NCBI RefSeq assembly: GCF_008831285.2
Contig: NC_045141.1
Coordinates: 20,704,848-20,768,847 of the forward strand
Length of the DNA stretch: 64,000 bases
Direction: 5' to 3'
DNA from: Nymphaea colorata
Taxonomy: Eukaryota; Streptophyta; Magnoliopsida; Nymphaeales; Nymphaeaceae
Shown in pieces: positions 36,446 to 51,600 of the stretch. The position numbers and the translations under genes were made by a program. How positions within the stretch are numbered: position 1 is the stretch's first letter; every line of letters starts with the position of its first letter. The notes under the pieces were generated by a model that was not told the origin of the DNA, did no database searches, and saw nothing but the letters and a program-made list of their open reading frames with translations.

Positions 36446-39400
36446 TATGCATAGGTTTCTATGTAAATTTTTTATTTATTTTTTGATGTTTTTTGTATTT
36501 ATTTTACTGTTTTTTATGTTTCAGCTGCACTTTCAGCTGAGAAGGAACTAGCTGTTGGCTCAACATGCTAGATCCTTCATCTCTCTTCGTATTTTTTTTC
36601 TATAAATAAGGGACTAAGTCCCATATATTGTTGTATGGCTGGAGTGCCTTCGTATGATGCTCTTCTTCAATATAATTCTGATTTCCAGAAGTGTGAGAAT
36701 TGTGGTTTGAGAATTGAGACTGGGTGTCCAAAATTCTTGTTTTGCCTTCTTCAGGCGGTGTACCTGGTTTCTTTTGTAATTTTTGGAGCCTGATTTACAG
36801 TTGTTTCAGTCATTTGCATAGGTTCAATTTGTCAAAATAGTACCCATCCATCTATCTTTGTGGTAAATACTGGTATTGGCTTTACAAGAGTGTCAGAGAC
36901 AACCCTCAAAAGATGCCATGATTTCATATGATCCTACTTCACAGTGTGCCCTTTGTATATATAGGCAGCTAATGTCTAATTTTAGTGGTTTCCTGATAAT
37001 TTTTTAGGTTTTCTGAAGAAGTGGCAGAGTTAGGGGTTTTGTGACTGTAACCTGGGCACTGAAACAGAGACTAGATGCTTGGGATTCCAAACCCTAAACA
37101 TGTGGTTGGTGCACACAGCATAATGCTATTCTGGTTCTGTATGAGTGTTCTACTGCAACTAGTTGACTTTGGGCTAGTGATGCTTCATGCTGATGAACTT
37201 CATGGAGCAACTTTCTGTTCATAGTTTCTGTAAAACAAGTTTGCACTGGCAGTTTGGCAGATCAATAGCTTTGTGTTTATGTAGGGGCAATACTCAATAT
37301 AGGGTTTTAAGACTGATCGCTAAAATGCAACATCCTTCTCCCACCCAAAGCAGGTGCAACATCCTTCTCCCACCCAAAGCAGATGCAACAGAATTTGCAC
37401 ATTCATATTTTGAAATAGACCACATAATAGGCGGCTACCAGCTAGTACTGGGTGGGAAAATACCAGAACGCCTGTAATATTGGTTACCTGCTCAACACTC
37501 TGGTCGCCCACATTATCAAAGATGACTCAAATGATTCAAAGTCCAGAAACTGAGAACGAGAAAAACAGGTGAATAAAAAAATTTAGCAATTTATGATAAA
37601 TCGATTCTTGTTTGAATCCTTCAGGGGCTGAAAACTTCAGGATAAGCATATCGGAAAACAGTATGCTTTGATACTTTGCAGAAAAGCAATATGGAATGAA
37701 GCATTTCTTTCTGGAGGATTATTGGAATTTTTTCAGGTGGCATCATACTCACAAAATATTGGTGATATTTTGAAATTATTGTGATATTATCATTGGAAAA
37801 AAAGGAAACATTTTTATTGGGAGAATTTTTCAATTTTTTCAAAATATTGGAAAAGAAAGTAAATATGGTGATATTTTTATCCTTTTCAAAAAATGTTTTT
37901 ATTCCTTGTACTTTGGGTAAATATTTTTCCATTTTTTAGATTAAAAAACAAATTTTTGATTTTTGTTGATATTTTTCTAAAATAATTAGTAAAAGTTACA
38001 ATTTCATGATTTTTTATGATTCAATATTTTTTGTATTTTTTTTGAATTTCTGAGATTTTCCTGAGAAAAAACAAGACTTTTGAGAGAACCCTTACTTAGA
38101 AATTTATGGGAATGATATTTATTACTATATGGTATATGAATATAATATTTAAAGTCCATACATGTTCACCATTAATCAATGTGATTCAAGCATATGTGAA
38201 GACCAGAAACATATGTAAGACATATGCAACAGCCAAAAGTTTTATAGATTGCATCATAAGCCAACAAAGAAAAAGAAAAAGAAAAAGAAAAAAGGAAAAA
38301 GAAAAATGATGTGTGAGACAGATAACAGATTTTGGATTTTTGCTTTACATGAAACCAGTAGACAACAGGATGAGAGTAAAATAGGTGGTGACTAGTTAGG
38401 AATGGTTGCTCCAGTTAATTGATTAGTCAGCAAATCCAGTCAGGACTTATGGAGGTGAGTCATAGAGTGGGGGTAGACTACTAGGCCGAATTGTCCTGAT
38501 TCTGACTATATAGGGAGATGCACACTTTCTTTCATAAGGTTTATTTGTTTTGACTTTAAAAAATTGACCATATCATCAAGGGATGATGCCATCTTTACAT
38601 GTTGGTGGTTCCTTTTGGATAACTTTTGAAGTTTTAAAGTCATCCTATGGTGAACATAGCACATTGATTTGAACTCCAAATTTAAAATATTTGTGATATC
38701 TTCCTCATAGCGTTGTATTGGTTTTACTGCTTGGCTTTGACCTAGAATGAATGACTCAAATACATGGTTTTGCATGTTCATATATGTCTTTTCTTGTGAA
38801 TCTCTTTTGCAGAGCGTCTTAAATGGGTATAATGGAACAGTGATGGCTTATGGTCAGACAGGTAGTGGAAAAACATACACACTTGGACGACTTGGTAAGC
38901 ATGACCCTTCTGAACGAGGAATCATGGTTAGAGCTTTAGAGGACATACTTTCCAGTATATCTCCAAGTGCAGATGCAGTAGCAATCTCTTATCTTCAGGT
39001 AAAGTAAGAAACATTTCCTCTATGTGTTGAGTAATTAGATTTTCATTGTTTCTTGCAATCTAGAATTGCCCCACAAACCTTACAAGTATTAGCCATTGGA
39101 AAGGTCGTATTTTAGTGTTTATGAAATAGTAAAGTGGACATTATTATTCCAAATTCCAAGAAAATTCAGTATCATCTAGTTTGAACTTGTTGGTACCACA
39201 TGGAAAAATCTTTTCATCTGCAAATTAACCATTTTTCTTCTTAAATAATGCTAGTAATTTATGCATTTTGAAATAGTGCATTATTCAGTAAGAAGGTGAC
39301 CTTCCTTATGAGTGGATGTTATCGGAAGCACATTTTTAATAAAAATTGCTGCTTATTCTAACAAATACTGCCATAAAAATAACTCAAAGGGTTTGTAGGG

Positions 39401-39630
39401 TCAAAATACATATCAATATCACACAGATATTATATATGCTAGTACTTAACGAGAAATCTGCTCTAGATGTCCAAAACAGAATTTGCTTAATAGCAACACA
39501 CACTGCACTAAAACCAATCACTCGTCAGCTAAATAACATGGACTATGAAACAGACAAGTCGCTTTCTTTCTTATTGAATCATTGGGAGACCACAACTCGT
39601 TCAATTGTTACTTTTGTTGTTTGTAGACAA

Positions 39631-39666
<36 letters not shown>

Positions 39667-42600
39667 TGCATCCATGCACATGTGCACCTGCATTCTGTAC
39701 TTGTGTGAAATAGCTTAAAAGAATCTAAGTACTATGGGCTTTAATAAGCGAAAAGCCAATATCAACAATATTAATGTGCAACTTCAAGAAAGTTCTAGCT
39801 CCAATTGCAAATAAAATCTCCAATCAAAAGTGTTAAATCAGTTGGTTACTTAATGATCTAATCTCATAAACTGCTGCGCCTTGACAATCTATCCCAGGTC
39901 ATATATATAATAATATATATGTTTTATATATTTGTAATATTATATATATATATATATAATATTATATGTATGGTATTGCATGTGAATAAGGAAATACAGA
40001 AGTCAAATTTTTTTAAATGTGCAATTTTTTTTTAGAAGAATAGAATGTCAACTCTTAGTGTGCAAAGTAGTAAATCTCAAAACCTCAGGTATCTTCATTA
40101 TTATTTTCTGTCTTAATGGTCTTACTAGGAAGTTCTTCATGAATTTACTAAACGAGTTTCTTATTCAAAACGTTTGGATGATTGAGAATGTTGATTTGAC
40201 TTTCATGACAACTATGCAAAATTTTTCATAAATCAGGAAGGTAATTTACATGAAGGCCACAAATTTAATCTGAGGAAAATGGACAATTTTTTATCTTAGT
40301 AGTAGGTTAAGCAGTTGAAATATGTTTTCGTTGTTAATTTTGTTTTCTCATGAATATAGCTGTATATGGAATCAATACAAGATCTTTTGGCTCCTGAAAA
40401 GTCCAATATTCAAATTGTGGAGGATTCCAAGACCGCTGAAGTGTCCTTGCCTGGTTCTACCGTAATTAAGGTCAGAGACATTCATCATGCCCTGCAGCTC
40501 CTGGAAATTGGTGAAAGCAATCGCCATACTGCAAACACTAAGTACAACACTGAGTCCTCACGAAGTCATGCAATCCTTTTGGTTAGTAATGTCACTGGTA
40601 GTTTTGCATAATTGTTATGGACTACAGATAATTTAAACATCTAGACAGTTTTCTTTAGGAAGTTCATTGGGGATGAGTTGCAAACTTGCAATCTGTTTAA
40701 CTCAATTTTTCTTGCATAGGTTTATGTTCAAAGATCAGTCAAAGGGAAAGGGGAATCTGAATCGTCTATTAACATAAAAAAAGTGGATGATGGTGATGTG
40801 CCTATTGTAGTAAGAAGCAAACTATTGATGGTTGACCTTGCAGGGTCGGAAAGAATAGACAAATCAGGTGCCTATGGACCTTCTCGGTGTATGCCTTTGG
40901 TTGCTAACCATGCTCTTAAAGTCTTTCAATTATTTTGGATGGTTCATAAAATATTTTATTTAGTTTATCTAAACAGACAGACATGTTCCTTTCTTTCAAA
41001 ACTATGCGTTCTAATTCAGATGAATACTTTTATGTAACATCTCTACCAACAGTACCAATCACTAGAATTTCATGAGAAATTCCAAAGAAACTTAGGCTTT
41101 CAATGCAACCTTGCTATACCCCATCAAGCCATTTCTCATCAAGAGGCATAAACATACAAGGAACCTACCATAACTGGGTTAATCTTCTCATAAATATTGG
41201 AAGATATATGCTCTGAATTCCAGTATGCAACACTTGATACATTGCTTTTAGTACAAAAGTTGATAACTATATGATGGGTAAAAATCAAAGTTCTAGAATC
41301 TCAAGTATTTCTCTCATCCTAGCTGTTCAATCAACTGACCATGTCATGAAGGGAAAATACAGGTCAGTTTTGTAGCTGTAATACTGAGAACTTTTAAATA
41401 TATAGAATATGTTTTCTATTCTTTTCCACTTTTATAAACTTGTATTATTAGATGTGCGAATTACTATTATGTAACACATTTTTGTTGAGAAATATGTTTG
41501 AGTTTGGCTGGTCAATGTAGGAAAAGTATGTAGCAGTGAAGCTTGAAAAAGATGGTCTATCACAATTATAATTTAATATTTCTCACAAGCCTAGTGACTA
41601 AAATCATAAGCAGTCAATTAATGATGTCTAGATAAGTCTTTTCCTGAATTTTATATGGCACTGTTCTTTAACTTTTCTCACTTCTTGTCTTCGTCTTATT
41701 CTCACCATGCAGGTGGTGATGGTCATATGATTGAAGAGGCCAAGTTCATAAATCTTTCTCTCACTTCCCTTGGAAAGTGCATCAATGCAATTGCAGAGAA
41801 TAGTCCACATATACCTATAAGGGATTCCAAACTCACAAGACTGCTTCGCGATTCTTTTGGAGGTTCCTAACTGATCCAAGCTCATCTGTGTTTCCACTAC
41901 ATCATTTATTAATGACTTATTGGAAATTCACTAGATAATATTGCATGATTTTATATGTTATTTGGTTACAATGAAAAGTAGCTGTCACATTGTTCCATAT
42001 GAACAGGCTAGTTTTCAGGGCTGCATTTAATGGCCAAAGTATTTTCATGGCATATGATGAAGTAAGAACATGACTGCGGGCCATTTTTCAGTCTAATGCA
42101 CGGAGGGCACCAAGAATATCCTCCTAGATACATGCTTTAATAGACTAGCAGTTTAACACATTTCTTACCTATCTGACATGGACAAACTGGCTTGACTCAC
42201 AAATTTTTTCTGTACATTTCATATGTTCATCAGCTACAAGCCTACAACCTTCATATGGAAACCTTAAGTTTTGGCATCTGTATGACGTACCAGATGTGTG
42301 CCTGGTTTTTCCCTTCTTTATTTCAAAAATGAGTTCTTTCTAAAAAGTGCATTCTAGGAAAGGGTTTCTGGCTATCAACACACCCGTGTAAGGGAAAACA
42401 ACCAAATTGTTACTCAAGTTGGTATAGTACTAAACATGCATTAAATTTAGAATGTTTTACCCAAAGCTGCAGAACATGATTGCACATCTGGTGTGTACAA
42501 TAAATAAAATGCTAAATAATGACAGAGGCTTTTTAATAGACCGAGCATTCAGTTGCCTATGGTGAACTGAGGTCCACTTGCAGCTATTTTTTACACATTT

Positions 42601-45600
42601 CATCTTTTCTCACAAACCACATGAACTAGGTCGCAGGTAAAAGGCATCGAAACCAAGGTTGCTTGTGCCTACTGCATTCATGAGGAAATAAGAAGGTAAC
42701 CTTATCAATACTGCAGAAATGCACGATATACATGTGTGTGTGTGCATGCACATGCATGTGTATTTATGTATGTCTGTAACCATGCTCTTATTTTCATTGT
42801 TAAATATCTCCTGCATTGTCATCATATTGGCATTCTCTTTCCTATAGGATAACCTGGGTTCCTCTTTTGTACGTAATACACTGATTACCTATGTTTAAAT
42901 TTTAAAAACACATTGAGATACATAACTTTTAAGGTTTTTCACATATATTGAGCTTTGTCTTCGTCAGTGCTGCACTCTAACCTACAAATTCAGTGACTCA
43001 CTGTAGCAAGCTGTCAGGCTTGCAAACTTTAGATTTCAAATCGACAATTTTTTTCTTACCCACATATTTTCAGTAGCAATATGCTCTGCCAATATCTTGC
43101 TTAATGCTATTTGAATGATTTATGCTTACTATTAATGTGGGTCTGTAGGTTCAGCAAGGACCTCACTTGTTATAACAATTGGGCCTTCTGGACGGCATAT
43201 TGGTGAAACAACAAGCACAATCATGTTTGGGCAAAGGGTATATAATTTTTTTTGTTTCCTTATTTAAAATTATTGAACGTTGCCATGGTACTGATTCAAA
43301 TATGTGTCACCATATTTTTTTTATACTATTTAGCATGGGATGGTACTTAATATAGCCATCGTCAAATGGTAGGTGGTTACATTATTTTTATGATAAATAC
43401 AATCTAATGAAGCATCCAAACCATATAAGTTTCAGTATTCTAGTTGATTAAAGCATGCCTAATCGGATGTCTAATTGTCTAGATGTTTGTGGATGAATTA
43501 ATTGTGTTTTCTAGCCAATCAGGTGATAATCAATTAACTTGACCCAAAACTAACTCAAGCACTTAGTTTGGCAGATTCAAACCTCCTCTTAACTTGCTTT
43601 TATAATTCTATTTGAGTACTCTCTGAAGGTTAGTAATTCGGTCCATAAAAATGTTGATACCACTTCCTACAAATATAAGACATGAAACTGTTCTCAAGTC
43701 ATTACCATATATGGTATGTCATAAAATGTCCTCATAAGAAAGACACATCATTACTAGGTTGGTCCTCAGGTATGAGAGAAAAATATCATCAACACTATGT
43801 TAGTTCTTGCACTGAAAATTGGAGACAAAACTACTCATTAATTTGTAATATAATTCCATAAAAATGGTCACAATATTTATGTTTATTGTCAAAGCATGTT
43901 ATTCATCCCAAAAGCCTTAATTTAAGAGGCTTAGCATCTGGAAATTTACTGAGCTCATAGATTGCTAACATTAATAGGAGTAGCATGCCCTCTGTTATAA
44001 CAGGAGAAGAAGAACAATTACTTCCAATGACTATCTACCAATCCATGCCCTTCTCCAGTTATATGGTTTTGGGACTTAAACGTTTAACTCTTTCTCCAAT
44101 TTGTAATTTTTTAGGTGCAAGGTTTCCGATTAGTATAGACTTCCATCTAGTGCTTTGTTTTCAGTGCTCGTGTCTTGGGAATTGTAATGAACTTTTTTTT
44201 TTTTATTTCAGGCTATGAAAATTGAGAATGTGATGAAGCTAAGGGAAGAGTGTGATTATGAAGCTCTTTGCCGAAAACTGGAATTACAACTTGATTTTCT
44301 TACTGCTGAGAATGAGAGGGAAAAGAGGTTACGAGATGTTGAGATGAAAGAAATGCAGAATAAGCTTAAGGAATATGAGCAGTCCTTGGGTGAACGAGGA
44401 AAAAGTCTTGCATTGATCTCTGAAGTATATCTCATTTTCTAGTTTTAAGACAAATTTTCTTTTGTTAAATTTGACCCTTTGTTATTTACTCTGTTCTTTT
44501 GTTTTTGCAGTCATCTGCAAGGGAGAAGCGTACGTTGGAAGAAGAACTTGGTCATATTTTATCTGAATTAAGTGTTCAAAAGGAGCGGCATGGTATGATG
44601 TGCAAAGAAGTTGAAAGCTTGCAATTAAGCTTGAGAAACATGAGGGTATGATTCCAAATCCATCAATACCCCAAGTCTATCACTTGAAAATTTCCTTCCA
44701 AATCCATCATTGGTTGATTTTATCCAGATTTTAGCTCAGATAGGTGTTTGGCTGCCTTACCATGAATTTTGTATGAAACTGTTTATTGTCACTTTATGTG
44801 TTTATGTATTAAAGCTTCCTTGTGGAGATAACTTGTCAAAAATAGGGAAATTGTTATGGCTGGCACATTGGCCTTATGGATTTAAATGTGGCATGTAGTT
44901 GGCAGTGTCCCTTATCATGTTATCTGTGTTTGGGTGCAAACTATGTTTTAGTTCATTTACAATATTAATCTCTTTTGGAAGAGATTTTAGAGTAAATTGT
45001 TGCTAGCCATTGGTACTCTCAAATTTTTAGTTTACCTAGTAGCTAATAAAATGCTGGCCTGATTCTACACTAAATTGGATGTGGAAATAAATTATTGTGA
45101 AGAGAAAAAACAGAAATCAGAAATGACGAATGCACAAAAGAAAAGGATATCAACCAATGTTGCCAGAACTGGCCTATTCAAGCTGAATCAATGCCAAACC
45201 GATTCATTGTCAGCTGATTGAGGGCTCTCATATGTTAGCCCTTAAGGCTCTAACTGTTTTTAAAAATATTCTCAGATTTTTGTATTTTGAAATTATCTTT
45301 GGATACTATAATTTATTTTATAAGATGAAATTGTACTATTTTTGCTCAATTTATGACTGTTTCAGGCTTTCAGCTGAATGTATGAATCAGCTGATTCACC
45401 AAATCATCAGCTTGGCAATTTGGTTCAAGAATCAATCTTTCCAACATTGTTGTCAAAAATATCAAGAAGACAATAAAGATAAATACAAAGAAGGAAAATA
45501 AGTAGATGAAATGACATCAGAGGACCCAAATGAAAGGCCTACTGTACATGCATATGTGTCATGGCATATATTTTTATGCAATTAACTGTTCTTGCATGAA

Positions 45601-48600
45601 ATATTTGTCATGCGTTTACTTATGAAATTACTCTCTTTCACCATTTTCAATAGGTTTCGTTTTGAGGATTAAAGTGGCTTCCACTCTTGCATAAAGCAAA
45701 CATTTTTTAATTCCTTTTCAGCAGTAATATTCCTCTTACAATTTACATATTTGCTTACAGAAAAGTTCTGCTTGGATTGAAATTCAAGACTCTTTGATCT
45801 AGGATGATGCTACGATATTCAAGATGGGTGCAACAAAAAATTTCAAAATGATTAAGAATTATACTATCCCTTAACCTGATTCCATTTGGCTATCGAAAGT
45901 GCTATGCAATTAATCATCGTTAATGGAAGATAGAAACATACTTCTGTATACAAAAAAGCATAGAAAAATCAATGGCCTTGAAAAACGGTATTGCAATTTT
46001 GTAATTCATTCATAAGATCATAAAAACCAGAGATCTTGGCAAATCAGACCCTTTACAGGATCATCAGGTTGGAGGACAGTTATTAGGTAAAATTTTCTTA
46101 TGGCTTGTGATTTGTATCTTTGGTTGAAAAGCTTGTCAAATTTTACATATTTGGATCAGAAAATTTAAGGTCCTGGGATGGTCCTGAAACTCAAAGGAGA
46201 GTTGAAATTGGCTAATAGACAGCCCTGTTGATGGCCGCTTTTGGTTGTTGTGACCTATAGCTTGACTGTCTTCTCAGTTCACCAAGAAAATCTGATGGAA
46301 CTGACAGTAAGTGTTGGAGATCTATGCAAGTACATTGTGTGTTTATTCGTGAGTATATGTATACATGTATGCGTATGTACTTGTCAACAAATTTGTGATA
46401 TACACAGGTTTATTCATAATCAATTTCTTTGTATTTTTTTTTCTTTTCTGTAATTTTCTTTATCTTTTTCTGTTTTCCTGCTGCAACTATATCCAGCAAG
46501 GAGCTAGCTGCTGGCTAGCTCCAACAGCTAGATAACTGATCATTGGAGCTAGTCCAATGGCTAGCTCATTCAGAACTTCCATATATTCTATGCAACATGT
46601 TTTACAAATGTGAATATATTTTTCAGAGATTTTACCCTACTGTTCTCTTCTTTCTTTTGGCACAATCAGAATGACAGGTAGTTCGCTGGGCCTGTTTTTT
46701 TCAAGTTCGAGTCAAGAAACATGCAATAAAGAGTTTTATTTTCAGTTGGGTGCCTTAGTGCACATTGAGATTTATTTGTTGTTTGCTGTATGGTGAAAAG
46801 ATTCAGTTAACTTCTCCAATCATATCTGGAGATTAACAGTAAGAGGGCATCAGAAAATGACGAGACACCAAAACTTTGAGAAATGGCAGTTGGTGCCAGA
46901 AAACTGAAAGAAGAGCTAGAATTTGCTTTGCCTGATTGGCTATTAGATGACCTAATTACTGGCTGCTGTTGGTTGTAACCTGTGGCCAAGTTTGCTTGTT
47001 TTTATCTTCGAAACCCAAAAAAGCGGCAGTAAGAAAGCAGAAAATCAGGGCAAAGTGGAAGCAAAACAGATTCAGACCCAATGCATATTGGATCTCAAGG
47101 TGACTGATCAGTTGATCTAGAGTTTAGACTGAAGTTTTTGATCATCTTTTGTTGGACCCTGGATTATATCCACAATGTAAAGATCCACGAATTTGGATCA
47201 ATATTCATATAATTTTATCTGGGTAGGTCCAAATTTATGCAAGTGGATCCAGATCCACAGATGCACCTTTTTTCTATTTAAAGGGTTGTAAAGTGGAACT
47301 TTTCTCTAGTTGTCCTTTATTTTCTGTTTTTTGTAGTTCAATTTCCTTGTATTTACCTCCTTTCCTACATTTCCTTTAGTTATTTTCAATTTTAGCAGTT
47401 ATTTCCTTGCATTTCCTTCATACTTAGTTCAGTATCAGTAGCTATTCGAGAGCTTTACTGCACCAGTTTTAGTATCAGAGCTTTATAGTTGTATCATAAC
47501 CTAATAGAAGCAACAGTAAGGATAGTTGAAAATTGAAAAAGGAGGGGATGAGGGAGGGTGAAAAAGTATGGCAGGCTAAATCTGCTCATTTCGCCTAGAA
47601 AACTGCTAGAAATGACTGAGAGAGATTGACAAATGAGGGGGTGCCAAGAAACCTGCTAAGTATGGTACTTAGAGAGAGTAGCAGAGAAATCGAAAATGGC
47701 TTCTTGAATTGGAGTTCATAGAGCATGTCCCAAAAGAACAAACAGATGAAAATATATATAAAAAATTAGATGGTTGTTCAACTAGTCTGTTCTCTTTTGT
47801 GATTAATACTGTCAGGTGTTTGCATTTAAATGTTGCTTATTCAGGCAAATGGATTCTCATGCTATGCTTCTAAACACTGTTTAGTTAAATAACTTAAATC
47901 TGTCCATTTTGTGAACCATTGAGTAGTCATCTCAGATTAGATGATTGTGGAATTAACATTTATCAATTTTCTCTCATGCCATATTAATCTTTGTAGGTTG
48001 AACTGCAAGTGGAGTTGCAGAATCTTGCAAATGAGATGTCTCCAATGTATAACCACAAGCACAACTGTTATGAACTGCATAATGAATTTGTAAATGAACG
48101 ACACCTTGAACTTGGGACTATGAAAAGGGAGGTGCACGAAGAAGAACAACTTGAGGTAAGTCTTTTTCTTCTCAAGATTAATGTGGTACTCTTGGTTGTG
48201 TCAACTGCCACTAAGGATTTGCGAGCTTATTCTCTGTGATTGCCACTTCTCATTCAGTCAGTGGATTTGCATGGAAGTAATAGTGTTGTTCTGTTATCTT
48301 GTGGTTAAAACATTCATATTCTTGATGTGTGTGCGTGTGTGTGTGGGAGAGAGAGAGAGAGAGAGAGAGAGAGTTGGAGGGAAGCAGGTAACTTATAGTA
48401 CAAAGTGGACATCCATGAGTGTTTATTATTCAATAACAAACAATTTTTTTTATGCTAAATTCCCACTCTTATTATATGGTAGAAGTATGAATATTATTGA
48501 GTTCTGATTATGTATTCTCTTAAAATTTCCTTTTTTTCTCTTTGGTGCAGCTGCTTCGCCTTGAGATCACTGCGTGTCATGAAACATTTGCAGATGCTAG

Positions 48601-51600
48601 AAACATGTATGAAACTAAGATCTCAGACTTGTTGAGACAACTTGAAGATGAAAACACGAAGTACAAAATCTTAGAAAAAGAATTTATATTCATGAAACAT
48701 CTGACTGATCAAGAATCATCAAGAAAGGTATGCTAAAATGTGGTCTTTTCAATTTTCTATTCCTTTTTTAATGTTTGGGCCTTTGGGGCTCATTGTTTAT
48801 TGGACCAGCTAGCAGCTGCACGGGTAAATAAATTCAATTTTTTATGGCTTATTATTAGATGTAAGTCATGTGAACCACTTATACAATTAAATGGCATTAC
48901 AGGTCAACCAATACATTAACTTTAAATCGTTTAGGGATCAGCCAAAATTATTAGAAATTATTTTCCAAAAAATAAATGACAAATGTGTTAAAACACTTAA
49001 AAATAAAAATTCTAGAATGTTTTGAAGCATAGTTAAACAGTTGACATGTGGCACTCTTGAATCAACCACAGGTTTGACTCAGTTTGCTACCTATTTGTTT
49101 CGAATCATCCAACTCATGCCGGTTCTGATAACATTGCTTGTACAAGCGTAAAATTTGAATAGCAAGTAAACTTCTTTCTTCTACCTGTGCTTTGCATCCA
49201 GTTCTCATAATAGAAATCACTAGATAATGAACATGCTCATATTTTTTTATTTTGAATCAATTAGAGATGGTTAATATTTCTACTATGCCTTTGCGTAATG
49301 ATATCTTATATACATCTCCAAAGACATTCTGTTCCTTGTTTTTCCTAAATATCAGAAGCTTGTCCAACCTTCTGAATATTTTCAGCACTTAGCCTTTTGC
49401 TTTTCTTGTTCTGTAAAGCTGTTTTTCCTCCTACCCTTCTGGGACATTTTATGATAATTCAAGATGCTGCCTTTATTATGTACGAACATCATCATATTTA
49501 ATAAGATAGAAGTTGTGTTTTTGTGGTTTTTTCCTTTCTCTTATTGTGTGGATTCTGGTCCATAATACTCGTTAGGAGTTCAAATTTCAAACATGGCAGG
49601 CAGAGCACTACAGCCTTATGCAGCATGCTAGTATTTTGGAATTTATAAAATTTTAGAAAATGCCATTTTCCCCCCTCCAATTCCTATGCAAATTTTTGAT
49701 GATTTCCCGATTCGTTCCCTTTTATTTTCCTTACAGGCTTACATGCACTTACAAAAAATCTTATTTTTGTAAAATTGCAAACCTTCACAAATATTTCCAA
49801 CAAGCTTCACAAATATATCACTCAAAGTAATTGTTCACTTCAAAATTACTCAAGAACTCATTAATCACACTTAAAAAGGATCCACACCTACAAATACGAA
49901 GGGGCTTTTATTATACCTATAATAACATAAAAGGGTGCAAATCACTTAAATTATCATAAATACCATTCTCAAGCTTGTTCTAGACAAATGTTACAGAAAC
50001 ATGACATTTTCATTTTAATGTTTTTTTTTAAATATTAAGACTTTTTTTAATGGTTCGTCATTGCTTGTTTTTTCTCTTTCTATTGTGTTTCTTAAAAAAT
50101 GGTGTTATTTTTAACGATGATATACACCTTAAAGGGTATATAGCTTGTGTAGCAATAAGTGGAATAGCTCGAGCTCATTTGAGGCTTGACTTGTTTAAGC
50201 TTGGCTTGAGCTTAACCTGTAAGATAAATGAGATGAGTTTAATCCAGTACTTTAATCTGGACTAATTAACAAGCAAATCTCAAAAACTTATTTAAGCTTG
50301 ATTAGACTCATTAATGTATAGATAATTTTTTCTACACATTTTGTAGGGCATGGCTTTGGTGCAGTTGTGCCCTTTCTATCCCTTTGTAAAAGAGGTTTCA
50401 AATTCAAACCCCCTTGTTGACATGGCCCTTTTACATTGAAAAAAAAAAAAAAATCTTTCTAAGTTTAGCTTAACTTGGACGCAGCAAGGCAGAGCTTTAG
50501 CTGTCAAACTCAAACTCCAACAGCCCTAGCTTGGTTTGAGCTTGGGTCATGTGCAGCCAGACATAAAGCGATTGGGAGTGTCCCATGGCCAGCTGGACTT
50601 GCTGTTGTACATTCCCAACATCTAGCTTTTATGTTATAATAATACCCTTTGGGTAAAATGGAAAGATTTACAAATCATGTACATTGAACTATTTTCAAAT
50701 GTGTATATGTGCATTTGTATGTGTGGGTTCCACTTCTATAACCCTTCTTGGCAGTTTCATATGCATTTGTACATACTGATATGCCAAGCATAATTGTGTC
50801 AATTTTTATCTTACTCTCGATGTCTTTTTTGCTATTTTCCCCCCATTTTTCAATACTATGATTTGAATTCAGATCCAAGAACAAACTGAATTGGATGAAA
50901 CAAGGAAAAGCTTAAAGGAGTTGCGCATGCTATATGAACGCACTTTGAGAGACATTCAACTACTAAAGTTGGAAAATGAAGGGTCACTAGTTTCCCAGGT
51001 AATCATTGTGGTACTTTAATTATCTTTTTTCATGTTCAATATGGATTCCTCGTAGATACAAATCAAATATTATGATAGTACTAGAAAATACAAACTCAGT
51101 ATTTGACCATTCAATATATGGCAGTTTTAGGTCTGCCTTTTCTTTTTTGCTCACTCATGTTTTCTGTTTCTTTTGAAGGCAAATCTCAGTGAGCAAAAAG
51201 AAATGCTGCAGAAAAAACTTTCTGCTTCTGTATTAGAACGAGAACATTTGCAAGAAGAACTTGCTAAACTGAAGAATTCTATGCTTATTGGTAGCTCCAA
51301 CTGTGAGGTTTGTCGTATTTCTACAATGAGGAAGACTGTCATTATACTTTGTATATCGCTGGATAAACTTACTAGGTTTCAAATGTTTTGCAGGTCACAA
51401 GATCTCATGGTAAAGAAAATACTGATCAGTTTGCGTGGGGAATAGAGAATCACTCAGGCAAATTTAGGTCTTACCAATCAAGAGATACTATTTCCATTCA
51501 AAGGGCTACCATCACAAAGATATTTGAGGAAGGCAAGGCCAGCGCATACTTTTAGAACTGTCGCACTTTTAACAAATATTTCTGTATGTCTAATGGATTT

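Noticed and set aside
36260-36454. Tyr/Ile-repeat frames over (TA)n runs, here and at 8120-8357, 19343-19587 and 39346-39708
   Set aside because: Translation of microsatellites, not genes.
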